In this document: one piece after another, positions 26,386-35,329 of the stretch
Layout: every line of letters starts with the position of its first letter
Position numbering within the stretch: the stretch's first letter is position 1
Source: Pseudoalteromonas rhizosphaerae
Lineage (GTDB): Bacteria; Pseudomonadota; Gammaproteobacteria; Enterobacterales; Alteromonadaceae
Length of the DNA: 64,000 nt
Direction: 5' to 3'
Assembly (NCBI RefSeq): GCF_902498845.1
Contig: NZ_CABVLM010000009.1
Coordinates: forward strand, 62,001 to 126,000
Notes under the pieces: model-generated
Seen by the model: the letters and a program-made list of their open reading frames with translations, nothing else
Databases searched by the model: none
Told to the model about the DNA's origin: nothing
Translations under genes and position numbers: made by a program

Positions 26386-27068
26386 TCAAAGCACTGCTGA
26401 CCGATATTGAAGGCACTATTACCCGTATTTCGTTTGTTAAAGACGTACTATTTCCATATGCCGCAAAGCAGCTCCCCGAATTTGTAAAAACTCATCAAGA
26501 GCAAAGCGCTGTAGCTGAACAAATTTATGCCGTAAAAGCGGTGATTGAACAGCCAGATGCCAGTATTGATGTCGTAATTAACACTTTACTTGAATGGATC
26601 CGTGACGATAAAAAAATCACTCCATTAAAACAGTTACAAGGTTTGATTTGGCAAACTGGCTATGAAAATGGCGATTTTACCGGCCATTTATACCCAGATG
26701 CCTACCACTTTTTAGTTGCACAGCAACAAGCCGGCCAGCAGTTGTATGTGTATTCATCAGGGTCAGTAAAAGCACAGCATTTAATTTTTAACTACTCTGA
26801 CTTTGGTGATATTCGCTCCTTATTTACTGATTATTTTGATACTCAAGTCGGCGCTAAACAAGAGCAACGTTCATATCACAATATTATTGAGCAACTACCT
26901 TTTGCCGCTAATGAAGTGTTATTTTTAAGTGATGTGGCAGCCGAGCTTGATGCCGCCAAAGCCGCAGGTTTAAAAACCTTGCACCTGATCCGTGATGGTC
27001 AAGCAAGCTCGCCTGCGCATAACTATATTAACGATTTTAGCCAATTCACTGTGGAGCATTTAGCATGA
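26382..27068 (+). CDS. mtnC: Enolase-phosphatase MtnC
   Basis: 228 residues, a HAD-family hydrolase. It has LLTDIEGTITRISFVKDVLFPYA with nucleophile Asp8, the YSSGSVKAQHLIF motif in the middle, and LFLSDVAAELDAAKAAG for the second acidic motif. It enolises and then dephosphorylates 2,3-diketo-5-methylthiopentyl-1-phosphate to acireductone. It overlaps mtnB and mtnD by four bases at each end, so the three are one translationally coupled operon. Confidence 0.95.
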   Translation: MIKALLTDIEGTITRISFVKDVLFPYAAKQLPEFVKTHQEQSAVAEQIYAVKAVIEQPDASIDVVINTLLEWIRDDKKITPLKQLQGLIWQTGYENGDFTGHLYPDAYHFLVAQQQAGQQLYVYSSGSVKAQHLIFNYSDFGDIRSLFTDYFDTQVGAKQEQRSYHNIIEQLPFAANEVLFLSDVAAELDAAKAAGLKTLHLIRDGQASSPAHNYINDFSQFTVEHLA

Positions 27069-27607
27069 GCCAACTGACTATTTTTGCTGACTGTAACGGC
27101 AATAATGCTTTATTAAACACTCAAGATACAGCACAAATTGCCACCGAGCTTAATAAAGTAAATGTACGATTTGAGCAGTGGCAAGCAACAAAAATGATTA
27201 CTGCTGATACTAGCCATGAAGCTATTATTTCCGCCTATAACGCTGATATTGAAAGCTTAAAGCAACAAGGTGGTTATCAAACTGTAGATGTTATTTCGCT
27301 GGCAAAAGGCAATCCGAACGCTGCAGAATTACGTGCTAAGTTTTTATTTGAGCACACCCATAGTGAAGACGAAGTACGCTTTTTTGTAAAAGGCCAAGGA
27401 TTATTTTGCCTGCATATTAACGACAAGGTTTACCAAGTACTTTGCAAGCAGGGTGATTTAATTTCAGTACCAGAGCTTACTCCCCATTGGTTTGATATGG
27501 GCAGCGATCCTGAATTTACTGCGATCCGTTTATTCAATAATACCGAAGGCTGGGTGGCACAAAGCACCGAATCTGAGATTGCTAAGCAGTTTCCTTTATT
27601 GGACTAG
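27065..27607 (+). CDS. mtnD: Acireductone dioxygenase MtnD
   Basis: 180 residues, a cupin fold. The metal ligands His97, His99, Glu103 and His141 (FEHTHSEDEVRFF and TPHWFD) align with Klebsiella ARD (96, 98, 102, 140) shifted by one. With iron the enzyme produces 4-methylthio-2-oxobutyrate and formate. With nickel it runs the off-pathway reaction releasing CO. The metal cannot be told from sequence. It is the third gene of the mtnBCD unit. Confidence 0.95.
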   Translation: MSQLTIFADCNGNNALLNTQDTAQIATELNKVNVRFEQWQATKMITADTSHEAIISAYNADIESLKQQGGYQTVDVISLAKGNPNAAELRAKFLFEHTHSEDEVRFFVKGQGLFCLHINDKVYQVLCKQGDLISVPELTPHWFDMGSDPEFTAIRLFNNTEGWVAQSTESEIAKQFPLLD

Positions 27608-27631
27608 ATATCTGTTAATAATGGAGTTTAA

Positions 27632-27970
27632 ATGGAAAAGTTGTTTTCATACGGCACTCTGCAATTAGAGCAAGTACAGCTTGATACCTTTGGCCGCTTG
27701 CTCGAAGGCCAAGCCGATACACTACAAGGTTACGTAGTAGGCGAAGTTGAGATCACCGACGCCGCCGTGCTGAAAAGCAGCGGCCAGCGTTTTCATCCAG
27801 CATTAATTAAAACAGGCCTGCCAACAGATACAGTAACTGGCACTATTTTTACTATCACCTTAGAGGAACTTGCTAACGCGGATAGCTACGAAGTTAATGA
27901 CTACATCCGTATTGAAGAGTCATTTAGCAGCGGCATTAATGCATGGGTGTATGTGGCAAAAGGCTGTTAA
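27632..27970 (+). CDS. Gamma-glutamylcyclotransferase-fold (AIG2-like) small protein
   Basis: 112 residues. The family substrate-loop motif YGTLQ lies at 7-11 and the candidate catalytic Glu87 lies in ADSYEVNDY, with the RIEESF and AWVYV strands following. Family members release 5-oxoproline from gamma-glutamyl compounds or, in other branches, act on different amines. It lies 24 bases after mtnD with TAATGGAG before the ATG, so it belongs to the same transcript. It is not a known salvage enzyme. Its repeated placement beside mtn genes, if real, would suggest a linked repair or amide-processing role (inference). Confidence 0.8.
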   Translation: MEKLFSYGTLQLEQVQLDTFGRLLEGQADTLQGYVVGEVEITDAAVLKSSGQRFHPALIKTGLPTDTVTGTIFTITLEELANADSYEVNDYIRIEESFSSGINAWVYVAKGC

Positions 27971-27981
27971 ACCAGCCTTTT
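27958..27981. terminator. Bidirectional terminator holding both stop codons in its loop
   Basis: The stem AAAAGGCTG / CAGCCTTTT (9 bp) closes a 6-nt loop, TTAAAC. The loop TTAA contains the TAA of the plus-strand cyclotransferase gene (27968-27970) and the TAA of minus-strand mtnA (27967-27969). T runs flank the stem on both strands. Confidence 0.8.
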
Positions 27982-28992
27982 TAATTCACCAACTAAAACT
28001 TGTTGTTGGTCATAAACGCCAGTATCGAGTACCCAGCCGGTAATAAGCTTAGCGGGGGTTACATCAAATGCGGGATTATATACGTTAGCATTTGTAGGTG
28101 CCCATAGCGCTTCACCAAAGCTTCCGCTTACACCGCGCACTTCTGCGCTGTTACGTTGTTCTATTTCAATGTCTGCACCGCATGCTGTGTTTACATCGAG
28201 GGTTGTTAGCGGCGCTACTACATAAAATGGGATGTCATGAAAATGCGCCAGTACTGCTAAGTTATAAGTGCCTACTTTATTAGCAAAGTCACCATTTGCA
28301 GCAATACGATCTGCACCGACAAAAATTTTATCAACCTTGCCAGCAGCCATTAAACTCGCTGCCATATTATCGCAAATTAAGGTGTAAGGTACTTGCCAGC
28401 GCTCAAGTTCAAACGCGGTTAAACGCCCGCCTTGCAATAATGGCCGCGTTTCATCCACCCATACATGAATATCGCCATGACGTTGCTGCGCTTTATAAAT
28501 AACACCAAGAGCAGTACCAATACCTGCGGTTGCTAAGGCACCAGTATTACAATGTGTGAGAATATTATCGCCGCTGCTAACCAATGCAGCACCATGATTT
28601 GCCATGCTTTCACACAAGGCGATATCTTCATTAAACAATGTTACAGCAGCGCTTACAATTGCCGTTACATAATCATCTTGTTGTAATGCAATACGTAACT
28701 TTGCCATACAATGCATTAAATTAACCGCAGTTGGCCGAGTGGCTTCTAAATCATCAATCGCCTGCGCTAATGCTACTTTAGCTGTGCCTTGCTCTGCCAA
28801 ATGGGAAACTAGCAAACTTGCTCCTAAACCAATCAGCGGTGCGCCGCGTATTTTTAAGCTTAGAATTAAATCCCTCATACTGGCTACATCATCACATTCG
28901 TGCCATACCTGCTGATGCGGCAGTAGGTATTGGTCTAACACGCTTAGTGTATTGTTTTGATATTTTAAACTGCTCGCTATGAGGTCTTGCAT
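27967..28992 (-). CDS. mtnA: S-methyl-5-thioribose-1-phosphate isomerase MtnA
   Basis: 341 residues, related to the eIF2B fold. The catalytic residues Cys148 ([13 protein letters not shown]) and Asp228 ([20 protein letters not shown]) correspond to Cys160 and Asp240 of the B. subtilis enzyme with the same offset of twelve. IRGAPLIG and [16 protein letters not shown] are also present. It converts methylthioribose-1-phosphate to methylthioribulose-1-phosphate. It is divergent from mtnK with a MetJ-type site between, and its stop overlaps that of the convergent cyclotransferase gene. Confidence 0.95.
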   Translation of the reverse strand: MQDLIASSLKYQNNTLSVLDQYLLPHQQVWHECDDVASMRDLILSLKIRGAPLIGLGASLLVSHLAEQGTAKVALAQAIDDLEATRPTAVNLMHCMAKLRIALQQDDYVTAIVSAAVTLFNEDIALCESMANHGAALVSSGDNILTHCNTGALATAGIGTALGVIYKAQQRHGDIHVWVDETRPLLQGGRLTAFELERWQVPYTLICDNMAASLMAAGKVDKIFVGADRIAANGDFANKVGTYNLAVLAHFHDIPFYVVAPLTTLDVNTACGADIEIEQRNSAEVRGVSGSFGEALWAPTNANVYNPAFDVTPAKLITGWVLDTGVYDQQQVLVGELKRLV

Positions 28993-29063
28993 GATTGATC
29001 CTGAATAATCGTTAGGCTGAGGTTATTTTACAGTAGTTTTTAAAACGCACAACCCAGAAGTGT

Positions 29064-29079
29064 AGACATCTAAACGGTT
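29064..29079. promoter_or_regulatory. Tandem MetJ-type boxes between mtnA and mtnK
   Basis: AGACATCT matches the MetJ consensus AGACGTCT at 7 of 8 positions, and the adjacent AAACGGTT matches at 5 of 8. They lie 72 bases from the mtnA start and 46 bases from the mtnK start, in the shared promoter region. A similar pair occurs between ybdL and mtnB. Confidence 0.6.
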
Positions 29080-29124
29080 GAAGGTATAGAATGCTATTGT
29101 TTATCATTTTCTGAGAGTACGCCG

Positions 29125-30342
29125 ATGGCCGAATACGTTGCCTTTAATGCACAGCATGCGATTGATTATATTAAAAATCTTGTAACTAAAGATGGGTATG
29201 ATTTGTTTGATCCTGATCAAACGTTATCGGCGTATGAGTTTGGAGATGGCAATTTAAATCTCGTTTTTAGAATAAGCGACGAGCAAAGTAATAGCGTTAT
29301 TTTAAAGCAAGCCTTGCCTTATGCACGCTGTGTGGGTGAATCATGGCCATTAACGCTTGACCGAGCACGCATTGAAGCTGAGGTTTTACTCAATCACGGC
29401 GCATTAAGCCCTGACTACACAGCAAAAGTATTGCATCATAATCCAGAGCAAGCACTGACCATTTTAGAAGATCTTGGTCACTTACAAATTTTGCGTAGCG
29501 CACAAATAAACGCAGAGCAATTTCCGCTATTAGGTCAACATGTGGCTCACTACTTAAGCCATACCGGTTTTTATAACTCAGACTTTTACCTAACCGCGCA
29601 AGATAAAAAAGCCAAAGTCAGTCAGTTTACCAATCCAGAGTTGTGCCAAATTACTGAAGATTTGTTTTTCAACGATATCTTGCGTGAACATGAGCGTAAT
29701 AACTACCCAAGTGAGTTGCAAAGTACAGTCAATAAACTACAAAATAACACCGCATTACATTTAGCGATCGCAAAACTAAAAGCTAAGTTTTTATCATGCC
29801 CGCAGACGCTATTACATGGTGATATGCATAGCGGCAGTATTTTTGTCGATCAAAACACCACTAAGATGATCGACCCTGAATTTGGCTTTTTTGGCCCAGT
29901 TGGCTTTGATATCGGCTCATTTATCGGCAATTTATTATTAAACTACTGCGCGCAAAATGCTCGTATTAGTGAATTTGTTACACGCCGTAACTATCACACC
30001 CATTTACTGACTTGCCTGCAAGAGAGTTATTCTTTGTTTGAACAACAGTGGCTGACATTTATTGCAGAGCAAACCACAGATAACAATTTAAAAGCCGCTG
30101 GTTATGGCGAGTATTTTATGCAACAAGTATTACAAGACGCGATTGGTTACTGTGGGACAGAACTGATACGCCGCACTATCGGCTTAGCACACGTTGCTGA
30201 CATTGATGGCATTGAAGATGCGCAGGCGCGTTTAGACGTACAACGCCACACTTTAGCGCTGGGTGAGCAGTTAGTACTCAACGCCCACACTTGCAATAAC
30301 AAAGAAGAGTTTTTCTCTTTATTGATAAGCCAACTAAATTAA
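29125..30342 (+). CDS. mtnK: Methylthioribose kinase MtnK
   Basis: 405 residues, an aminoglycoside-phosphotransferase-like kinase. The catalytic loop LLHGDMHSGSIF has Asp233, and the metal site MIDPEFGFFGPVGFDIG starts at 249. The N-terminal lobe shows AYEFGDGNLNLVFRI and the ATP-site lysine in VILKQALP. It phosphorylates 5-methylthioribose for MtnA. CTGAGAG precedes the ATG. Having MtnK implies that methylthioadenosine is first cleaved by a nucleosidase, which is not encoded in the window. Confidence 0.95.
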   Translation: MAEYVAFNAQHAIDYIKNLVTKDGYDLFDPDQTLSAYEFGDGNLNLVFRISDEQSNSVILKQALPYARCVGESWPLTLDRARIEAEVLLNHGALSPDYTAKVLHHNPEQALTILEDLGHLQILRSAQINAEQFPLLGQHVAHYLSHTGFYNSDFYLTAQDKKAKVSQFTNPELCQITEDLFFNDILREHERNNYPSELQSTVNKLQNNTALHLAIAKLKAKFLSCPQTLLHGDMHSGSIFVDQNTTKMIDPEFGFFGPVGFDIGSFIGNLLLNYCAQNARISEFVTRRNYHTHLLTCLQESYSLFEQQWLTFIAEQTTDNNLKAAGYGEYFMQQVLQDAIGYCGTELIRRTIGLAHVADIDGIEDAQARLDVQRHTLALGEQLVLNAHTCNNKEEFFSLLISQLN

Positions 30343-30357
30343 ATTTATAAAAATAGC

Positions 30358-30383
30358 AAAAGGCACTTTATTTAGTGCCTTTT
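30358..30383 (+). terminator. Rho-independent terminator of mtnK
   Basis: A 10-bp stem, AAAAGGCACT / AGTGCCTTTT, with a 6-nt T-rich loop lies 15 bases after the mtnK stop. Confidence 0.88.
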
Positions 30384-30431
30384 ATCAACCTATTTGGGCG
30401 GGACCTAGCTTCTATTACCTAGTATTTTAAA

Positions 30432-31913
30432 TTACTGATAATTTTCATACATTTTATCAAGCGGCTCTGACAGGCCGTTTTCTTGCACAACGCGCACATG
30501 CTGGCGGCCAAGTTCACGGGCACTAAATACCCCGCATGAGTGAGCAATTAAACCCGCACCATAATGAATGTACTTATTATAGTTTGCTACGCGCTGCGCT
30601 TTATCGGCGACATCTAAACCACGTTGCAACCGCTCGTTGTGTGTGGTTATCCCTGTTGGGCAAGTGTCTTTATTACATTGCAGCGCTTGAATACAACCCA
30701 AAGCAAACATATGACCACGTGCCGATACAACAAAGTCTGCGCCCACCGCGAGCGCCCATGCAACCTTAGACGGCACAATCAGTTTGCCTGACGCAATAAC
30801 TTTAATTCGCTCTCGCAGGCCATGCTTTTCGAGCATATTAACAACCAAAGGTAAACTTTCTTTCAGTGGTAAACCCACCGAATCCATCAGCGGTTGTGGT
30901 GCAGCACCGGTACCGCCATCAGCACTATCGATGGTAATAAAATCGGGCGCAGATTCAATACCACGATGATTGATCTCAGCAAACAAGGTTTCCAGCCATG
31001 CATAAGCGCCAATAACCGCTTTAAAACCGGTTGGCTTGCCAGTCGTTTCGCGCACCGAGGCAATCATATCAAGTAAATCTGCAGGGTTTTTAACTTCAGG
31101 ATGGCCATTTGGGCTAATTGAATCGTGACCTTCTGGGATACCACGAATAGCCGCAATTTCAGCAGTCACTTTTTTGCCTGGCAACATACCGCCTTTACCA
31201 GGCTTCGCACCTTGGCTCATTTTAATTTCAAACATTTTTACTTGTTCATGCGCAGCTATTTGCTTGAGCTTCTCATGACTTAATTTACCTTGTTCATCGC
31301 GCACACCATATTTAGCTGTGCCAATTTGAAACACAATGTCGGCACCTCCTTCTAAGTGATAAGGGCTTAAACCACCTTCACCAGTGTTCATCCAACAACC
31401 AGCGAGTTTGGCACCTTGTGATAACGCACGTACAGCAGGTTTTGATAACGCACCAAAACTCATACCTGAAATATTGAATAGCGATTTAGTAATATAAGGA
31501 TTTGGACAATGCGGCCCTAACGTAACTGCACTCGGTTCAAGCGCTTCTTCGTCCAAGGTAGGAAACGCGCAGTTCATAAACATCACGGTCCCGGTAACTT
31601 CTAGGCTCTGAGTTGAGCCGAAGGCGGTGGTACGATCAACATTTTTAGCCGCTTTATAAACCCAACTACGATCGGCGCGATTAAATGGCATTTCTTCGCG
31701 ATCCATAGCGAAAAAGTATTGACGAAAAAACTCACCTTGGCGCTCAAAAAAGTATCGAAACCGACCTATTACCGGATAATTACGTCTAATCGCTTGTTTA
31801 GATTGAGTTACATCACTGATATAAAAATAAATAACCACTAAAACTAAACACCCAAATACCACTATAAATAAGCTGGCAAACACATCAATGCTAAAAACTA
31901 TTAAATTACTCAT
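30432..31913 (-). CDS. FMN-binding glutamate-synthase-domain protein with N-terminal membrane anchor
   Basis: 493 residues. A transmembrane helix at about 8-32 is followed by a segment with RYFFERQGEFFRQYFFAMDREEMPFNRA, then a Glu_synthase barrel (about 130-460). SGMSFGALSKPAVRAL, ITIDSADGGTGAAP and the 3Fe-4S-type cysteine cluster region CIQALQCNKDTCPTGI are present. The barrel matches the central FMN domain of GltB, but the glutaminase and C-terminal domains are absent, so it is not a full glutamate synthase. Related stand-alone proteins are widespread and their substrate is not firmly known. Monocistronic. Confidence 0.85.
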   Translation of the reverse strand: MSNLIVFSIDVFASLFIVVFGCLVLVVIYFYISDVTQSKQAIRRNYPVIGRFRYFFERQGEFFRQYFFAMDREEMPFNRADRSWVYKAAKNVDRTTAFGSTQSLEVTGTVMFMNCAFPTLDEEALEPSAVTLGPHCPNPYITKSLFNISGMSFGALSKPAVRALSQGAKLAGCWMNTGEGGLSPYHLEGGADIVFQIGTAKYGVRDEQGKLSHEKLKQIAAHEQVKMFEIKMSQGAKPGKGGMLPGKKVTAEIAAIRGIPEGHDSISPNGHPEVKNPADLLDMIASVRETTGKPTGFKAVIGAYAWLETLFAEINHRGIESAPDFITIDSADGGTGAAPQPLMDSVGLPLKESLPLVVNMLEKHGLRERIKVIASGKLIVPSKVAWALAVGADFVVSARGHMFALGCIQALQCNKDTCPTGITTHNERLQRGLDVADKAQRVANYNKYIHYGAGLIAHSCGVFSARELGRQHVRVVQENGLSEPLDKMYENYQ

Positions 31914-32093
31914 GCAGCGCCCCTTGCTGGTTATTTTGTCATTTCACTAATACTTATACTAAAAACTTAAGCTAAGTAGCGAATATATTAGTAAAAATCT
32001 TATTACAGTAGAGAGCATATAAGCAGATTAAATTTCAAGCAAAGGATTTTAATGGATCACTGCACTGAATGCAGCGATCCATATCGATAGAAG

Positions 32094-33872
32094 CTAGCTT
32101 TTTTGTTTAGTCAACTCAGTTTCAATGTATCGATGGATTTGATCTTCTAATACTGACATTGGCACAGAGCCATGACGAAGTATTTGATGATGGAACTCGC
32201 GTACATCAAAGTCTTGCCCTAATGCTTGCTCTGTTTCTTTGCGTAAGCGTTTAATAGTCAGCTCACCAATTTTGTATGATAGTGCTTGTGCTGGCCATGA
32301 AATATAACGATCAGTTTCGGTTTTCACATTGTGTAAAGACAACGCCGTATTTTCGCTCATAAATTTCATCGCACGATCGCGACTCCAGCCGTACATGTGC
32401 ATGCCAGTATCAACCACTAAACGGGCTGCACGCCACATTTCATAAGTTAAACGACCAAAGTTACTATATGGATCTTGATAAAAGCCCGCTTCAATACCTA
32501 AGTATTCAGAATATAATCCCCACCCTTCGCCAAATGCTGACAAATAAGCATCTTGACGATAACTTGGTAGGTTTTCTAATTCAGCATTAAGGGAGATCTG
32601 TAAATGATGCCCTGGTACAGCTTCATGAAAAGTAAGTGCTTCTAAAACATATAAAGGGCGCTTATCAAGTGCATAAGTGTTTACCCAGTAATAACCCGCT
32701 TGATCATCACGACTCGACCCAGAGTAACGGCCAGTCGTGTACTTAGGCGCTATGCTTGCTGGCACCGGCGCAACACCATAAGGCATGCGTGGTAAGGTGT
32801 GAAATAGCTTAGGTAATTGTGCATCCATTTTTTTAGCTATGTACGATGCTTCTTTTAATAACTCTTCCGGTGTTTTAGCGTAAAATTGCGGATCAGTACG
32901 TAAAAAGTGCACAAATTCAGCAAATGTGCCTTTAAAACCAACTTGCTCAATAATCTTATCCATTTCAGCACGAATACGTGCCACTTCTTTTAACCCCAGT
33001 TCATGGATTTCTTTTGGTGTCATATCTGTAGTGGTGTAATACTTGGCACGATTAGCATAAAACGCAGCACCATTTGGTGTAGCAGAGATACCAATTTCAG
33101 TACGCGCACCTGGCTGATACTCTTCATTAAAAAACGTTAAATAATTTTTATAAGCAGTAATCACTTGTTCTTTAATGATTTTTTTAGCTTGTTGCTGTAA
33201 AGCAAAAAACTCACTATCACTCAAACCAGCGGTATTATTTAAAAATGGTTTATAAAATTCAGACTCAGTAACGTCATCAACAATATAGGCACTGATAGAA
33301 TCTTGATAACCAATTAATACAGCCTTAGGTTGAGTTAAGCCAACTTCCAGCCCTTTACGCATCCAACCGATATTTTGCGTAAAAAACCGAGGAACTTGCT
33401 GCAAACGCTGTAGATAAAGTTGGTAATCAGCTAGTTTTTTATAATCTGAACTCGACACCATAAAAGATAAACTCGAGTGAAAGCCATATTCAGAAGTAAG
33501 CGGCATATAGTGGCTGTTAAATACATATTCATCGATACTATTTTGTACTTGGCCGCGAATTATAGTGAGGTTAATACGGTTTTCATCACTGAGTTTGTCT
33601 TTATCTATTGCGTCTAACTGCGCTAATAATTCAGTGTTATGTTGGTATTTCTTTTCAAGAAACTCCGCAGATAAATTAGTTAACAAATAGCCATCAACAC
33701 CCTCAGGGTTGCTATACGTGCTTATACTTTTACGGTAATCAACAATTGATTGCGCCACTTGCGTAAATTGTTGGTCGCTATCTATCGTGGTCATTTGGCA
33801 CGCACTTAATGTACATGCCAAGGCGATACTTAACAGGGAGTGACGCATAACCGATGAAGGTGATTTTTTCAT
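32094..33872 (-). CDS. DUF885-family lipoprotein, putative zinc peptidase
   Basis: 592 residues. A lipoprotein signal has lipobox LSAC (MRHSLLSIALACTLSAC), so the protein is probably envelope-anchored. The body is mostly helical. The thermolysin-like motif HEAVPGHH lies at about 416-423, followed by a downstream acidic region (SAFGEGWGLYSEYLG) that could supply the third zinc ligand. DUF885 proteins are distant relatives of carboxypeptidase Taq/M32-type metallopeptidases, but substrates are largely unknown. Monocistronic. Confidence 0.85.
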   Translation of the reverse strand: MKKSPSSVMRHSLLSIALACTLSACQMTTIDSDQQFTQVAQSIVDYRKSISTYSNPEGVDGYLLTNLSAEFLEKKYQHNTELLAQLDAIDKDKLSDENRINLTIIRGQVQNSIDEYVFNSHYMPLTSEYGFHSSLSFMVSSSDYKKLADYQLYLQRLQQVPRFFTQNIGWMRKGLEVGLTQPKAVLIGYQDSISAYIVDDVTESEFYKPFLNNTAGLSDSEFFALQQQAKKIIKEQVITAYKNYLTFFNEEYQPGARTEIGISATPNGAAFYANRAKYYTTTDMTPKEIHELGLKEVARIRAEMDKIIEQVGFKGTFAEFVHFLRTDPQFYAKTPEELLKEASYIAKKMDAQLPKLFHTLPRMPYGVAPVPASIAPKYTTGRYSGSSRDDQAGYYWVNTYALDKRPLYVLEALTFHEAVPGHHLQISLNAELENLPSYRQDAYLSAFGEGWGLYSEYLGIEAGFYQDPYSNFGRLTYEMWRAARLVVDTGMHMYGWSRDRAMKFMSENTALSLHNVKTETDRYISWPAQALSYKIGELTIKRLRKETEQALGQDFDVREFHHQILRHGSVPMSVLEDQIHRYIETELTKQKS

Positions 33873-34209
33873 AATAATAGGGATCTGCTACTTAAAACGT
33901 GATGTTTAACCTAACCTAGACAGATCAAATAACCAAAAAAATGCGACCAAGGGCGATAAATATAAGGTTAAATTAACCGCGACTATTGGCTAGTAGTTAA
34001 TCAGCATTTTTATTGCCTAGTAAGATTGTCGAGAAAACCAGCTAATGAACGAGAAAAATGGAGATTTCGCTGCCAAATTACATATTTTTGCTTTTAAATA
34101 TCCCCGATACAGATTAATGTAAGGCAATCTCATACGCTAGGATCGCGTCAAGACCTCATGGAGAAGGTTATTTAATTTCGCTGTTACGTGTATTTAATTG
34201 GTGTATACA
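33873..34209. other. Intergenic stretch upstream of the GGDEF-like gene
   Basis: About 330 AT-rich bases without a convincing ORF. A GGAGAAGG sequence at about 34160 resembles a ribosome-binding site, but the frame that would use it is closed by TAA at 34195-34197. No clear terminator or operator was found. Confidence 0.3.
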
Positions 34210-35214
34210 ATGATGTTCCATGATTCCATGGCTATTGCTCAAGAAAAAATGACCAAGGTATGTATCTTTTTAGAACACCATATATTACCACCGACCCCTC
34301 TCAATTATCACGTTGTCTATACCTATATCAGCCAAGTTAATTCTGATTTAAATACCACTATCGATCGTGCAATTGCCCAAGGCCAAGAAATTGACTGTGT
34401 TTATATAGAGCAACTGTATTTCGATTATATGGATCAAGCTCATCAAGCTGAAACCAAAATGGTACGCAATGTTGATGATGTTATTAATTCATTATCACGT
34501 AGCGCGCACTCAACCGAAAAAGATATCATTCGCTTTGCAAGTCAGGTCAGCGAATGCGTGCATTTATTAGATGAAAATAATGTTAGCCAAAGCAAACTCG
34601 CACTTGAGACATTAAATAAGCAAACTGCCCACCTGCTCACTCAACATAAACAATTTAAAATAGAGCTGATCAAAGCAAAGCGATTACAAGAGAAAACCCA
34701 ACAACAACTCGTACAATTACGTAAACAACACATCACCGACCAGCAAACAGGCCTTTTTAAACGTCATTATTTAAACCAGCAAACACAATTATGGTTAAAC
34801 CAAAAAAAATCTGTGTGTGCAATTGCCATCCAAATCGATAACTTAGATCACTTTATTGATAACTACGGCGATATCATTGGTGAAGTAATTTTAAGTAAAG
34901 TAGCTAAACAAATTCAAAAGTATGTATTTGAAAGTGGCCTGCCAGGGCGTACTGGCAAAGATGCTTTTACTGTATTACTGGCCGATATCGACCCTGAAAC
35001 TGCGAATGTAATTGCTGAAAAAGTCCGTAATGGAGTCGAGAAACTGCGATTCGTCAGTTCTAAAAATGGCATTAAGCTACCAGCAATCAACCTGTCATTA
35101 GGGATTGCCAAGCACTTAGACGAAAAAGATTTTAATAATCTTGCCCGTAAAGCCTCTAATGCAGCACATAAAGCAAGATCGCTTGGCCAAAGCAGCTTTA
35201 TTGCCGGACAGTGA
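34210..35214 (+). CDS. GGDEF-like protein with degenerate active-site motif
   Basis: 334 residues from ATG 34210. TTG 34198 and ATG 34213 are also possible, and no start has a strong ribosome-binding site. The N-terminal helical domain (about 10-85) contains LPPTPLNYHVVYTYIS, a conserved feature of some GGDEF proteins. A coiled coil follows (about 125-175), then a GGDEF domain (about 175-330) opening with TDQQTGLFKRHYL. The first metal Asp is kept (IQIDNLDHF), but the signature reads GKDAF instead of GGDEF, and no RxxD inhibitory site precedes it. It is probably a c-di-GMP or GTP sensor, or an inactive partner, rather than a cyclase. Confidence 0.8.
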   Translation: MMFHDSMAIAQEKMTKVCIFLEHHILPPTPLNYHVVYTYISQVNSDLNTTIDRAIAQGQEIDCVYIEQLYFDYMDQAHQAETKMVRNVDDVINSLSRSAHSTEKDIIRFASQVSECVHLLDENNVSQSKLALETLNKQTAHLLTQHKQFKIELIKAKRLQEKTQQQLVQLRKQHITDQQTGLFKRHYLNQQTQLWLNQKKSVCAIAIQIDNLDHFIDNYGDIIGEVILSKVAKQIQKYVFESGLPGRTGKDAFTVLLADIDPETANVIAEKVRNGVEKLRFVSSKNGIKLPAINLSLGIAKHLDEKDFNNLARKASNAAHKARSLGQSSFIAGQ

Positions 35215-35329
35215 GCCACAACGAATAAATAATAAACCTTGATCCACAAGCAATTTCCCCCATATTCAAATTGCACCATGGCGTAACAATCAAGTACACT
35301 AGTCTTTATTACCACGATAGAGATTAATC

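Noticed and set aside
28993..29124. An S-adenosylmethionine riboswitch in the mtnA-mtnK intergenic region
   Set aside because: The region is only 132 bases, no multi-stem junction or terminator pair could be formed, and a MetJ-type box explains the regulation better.
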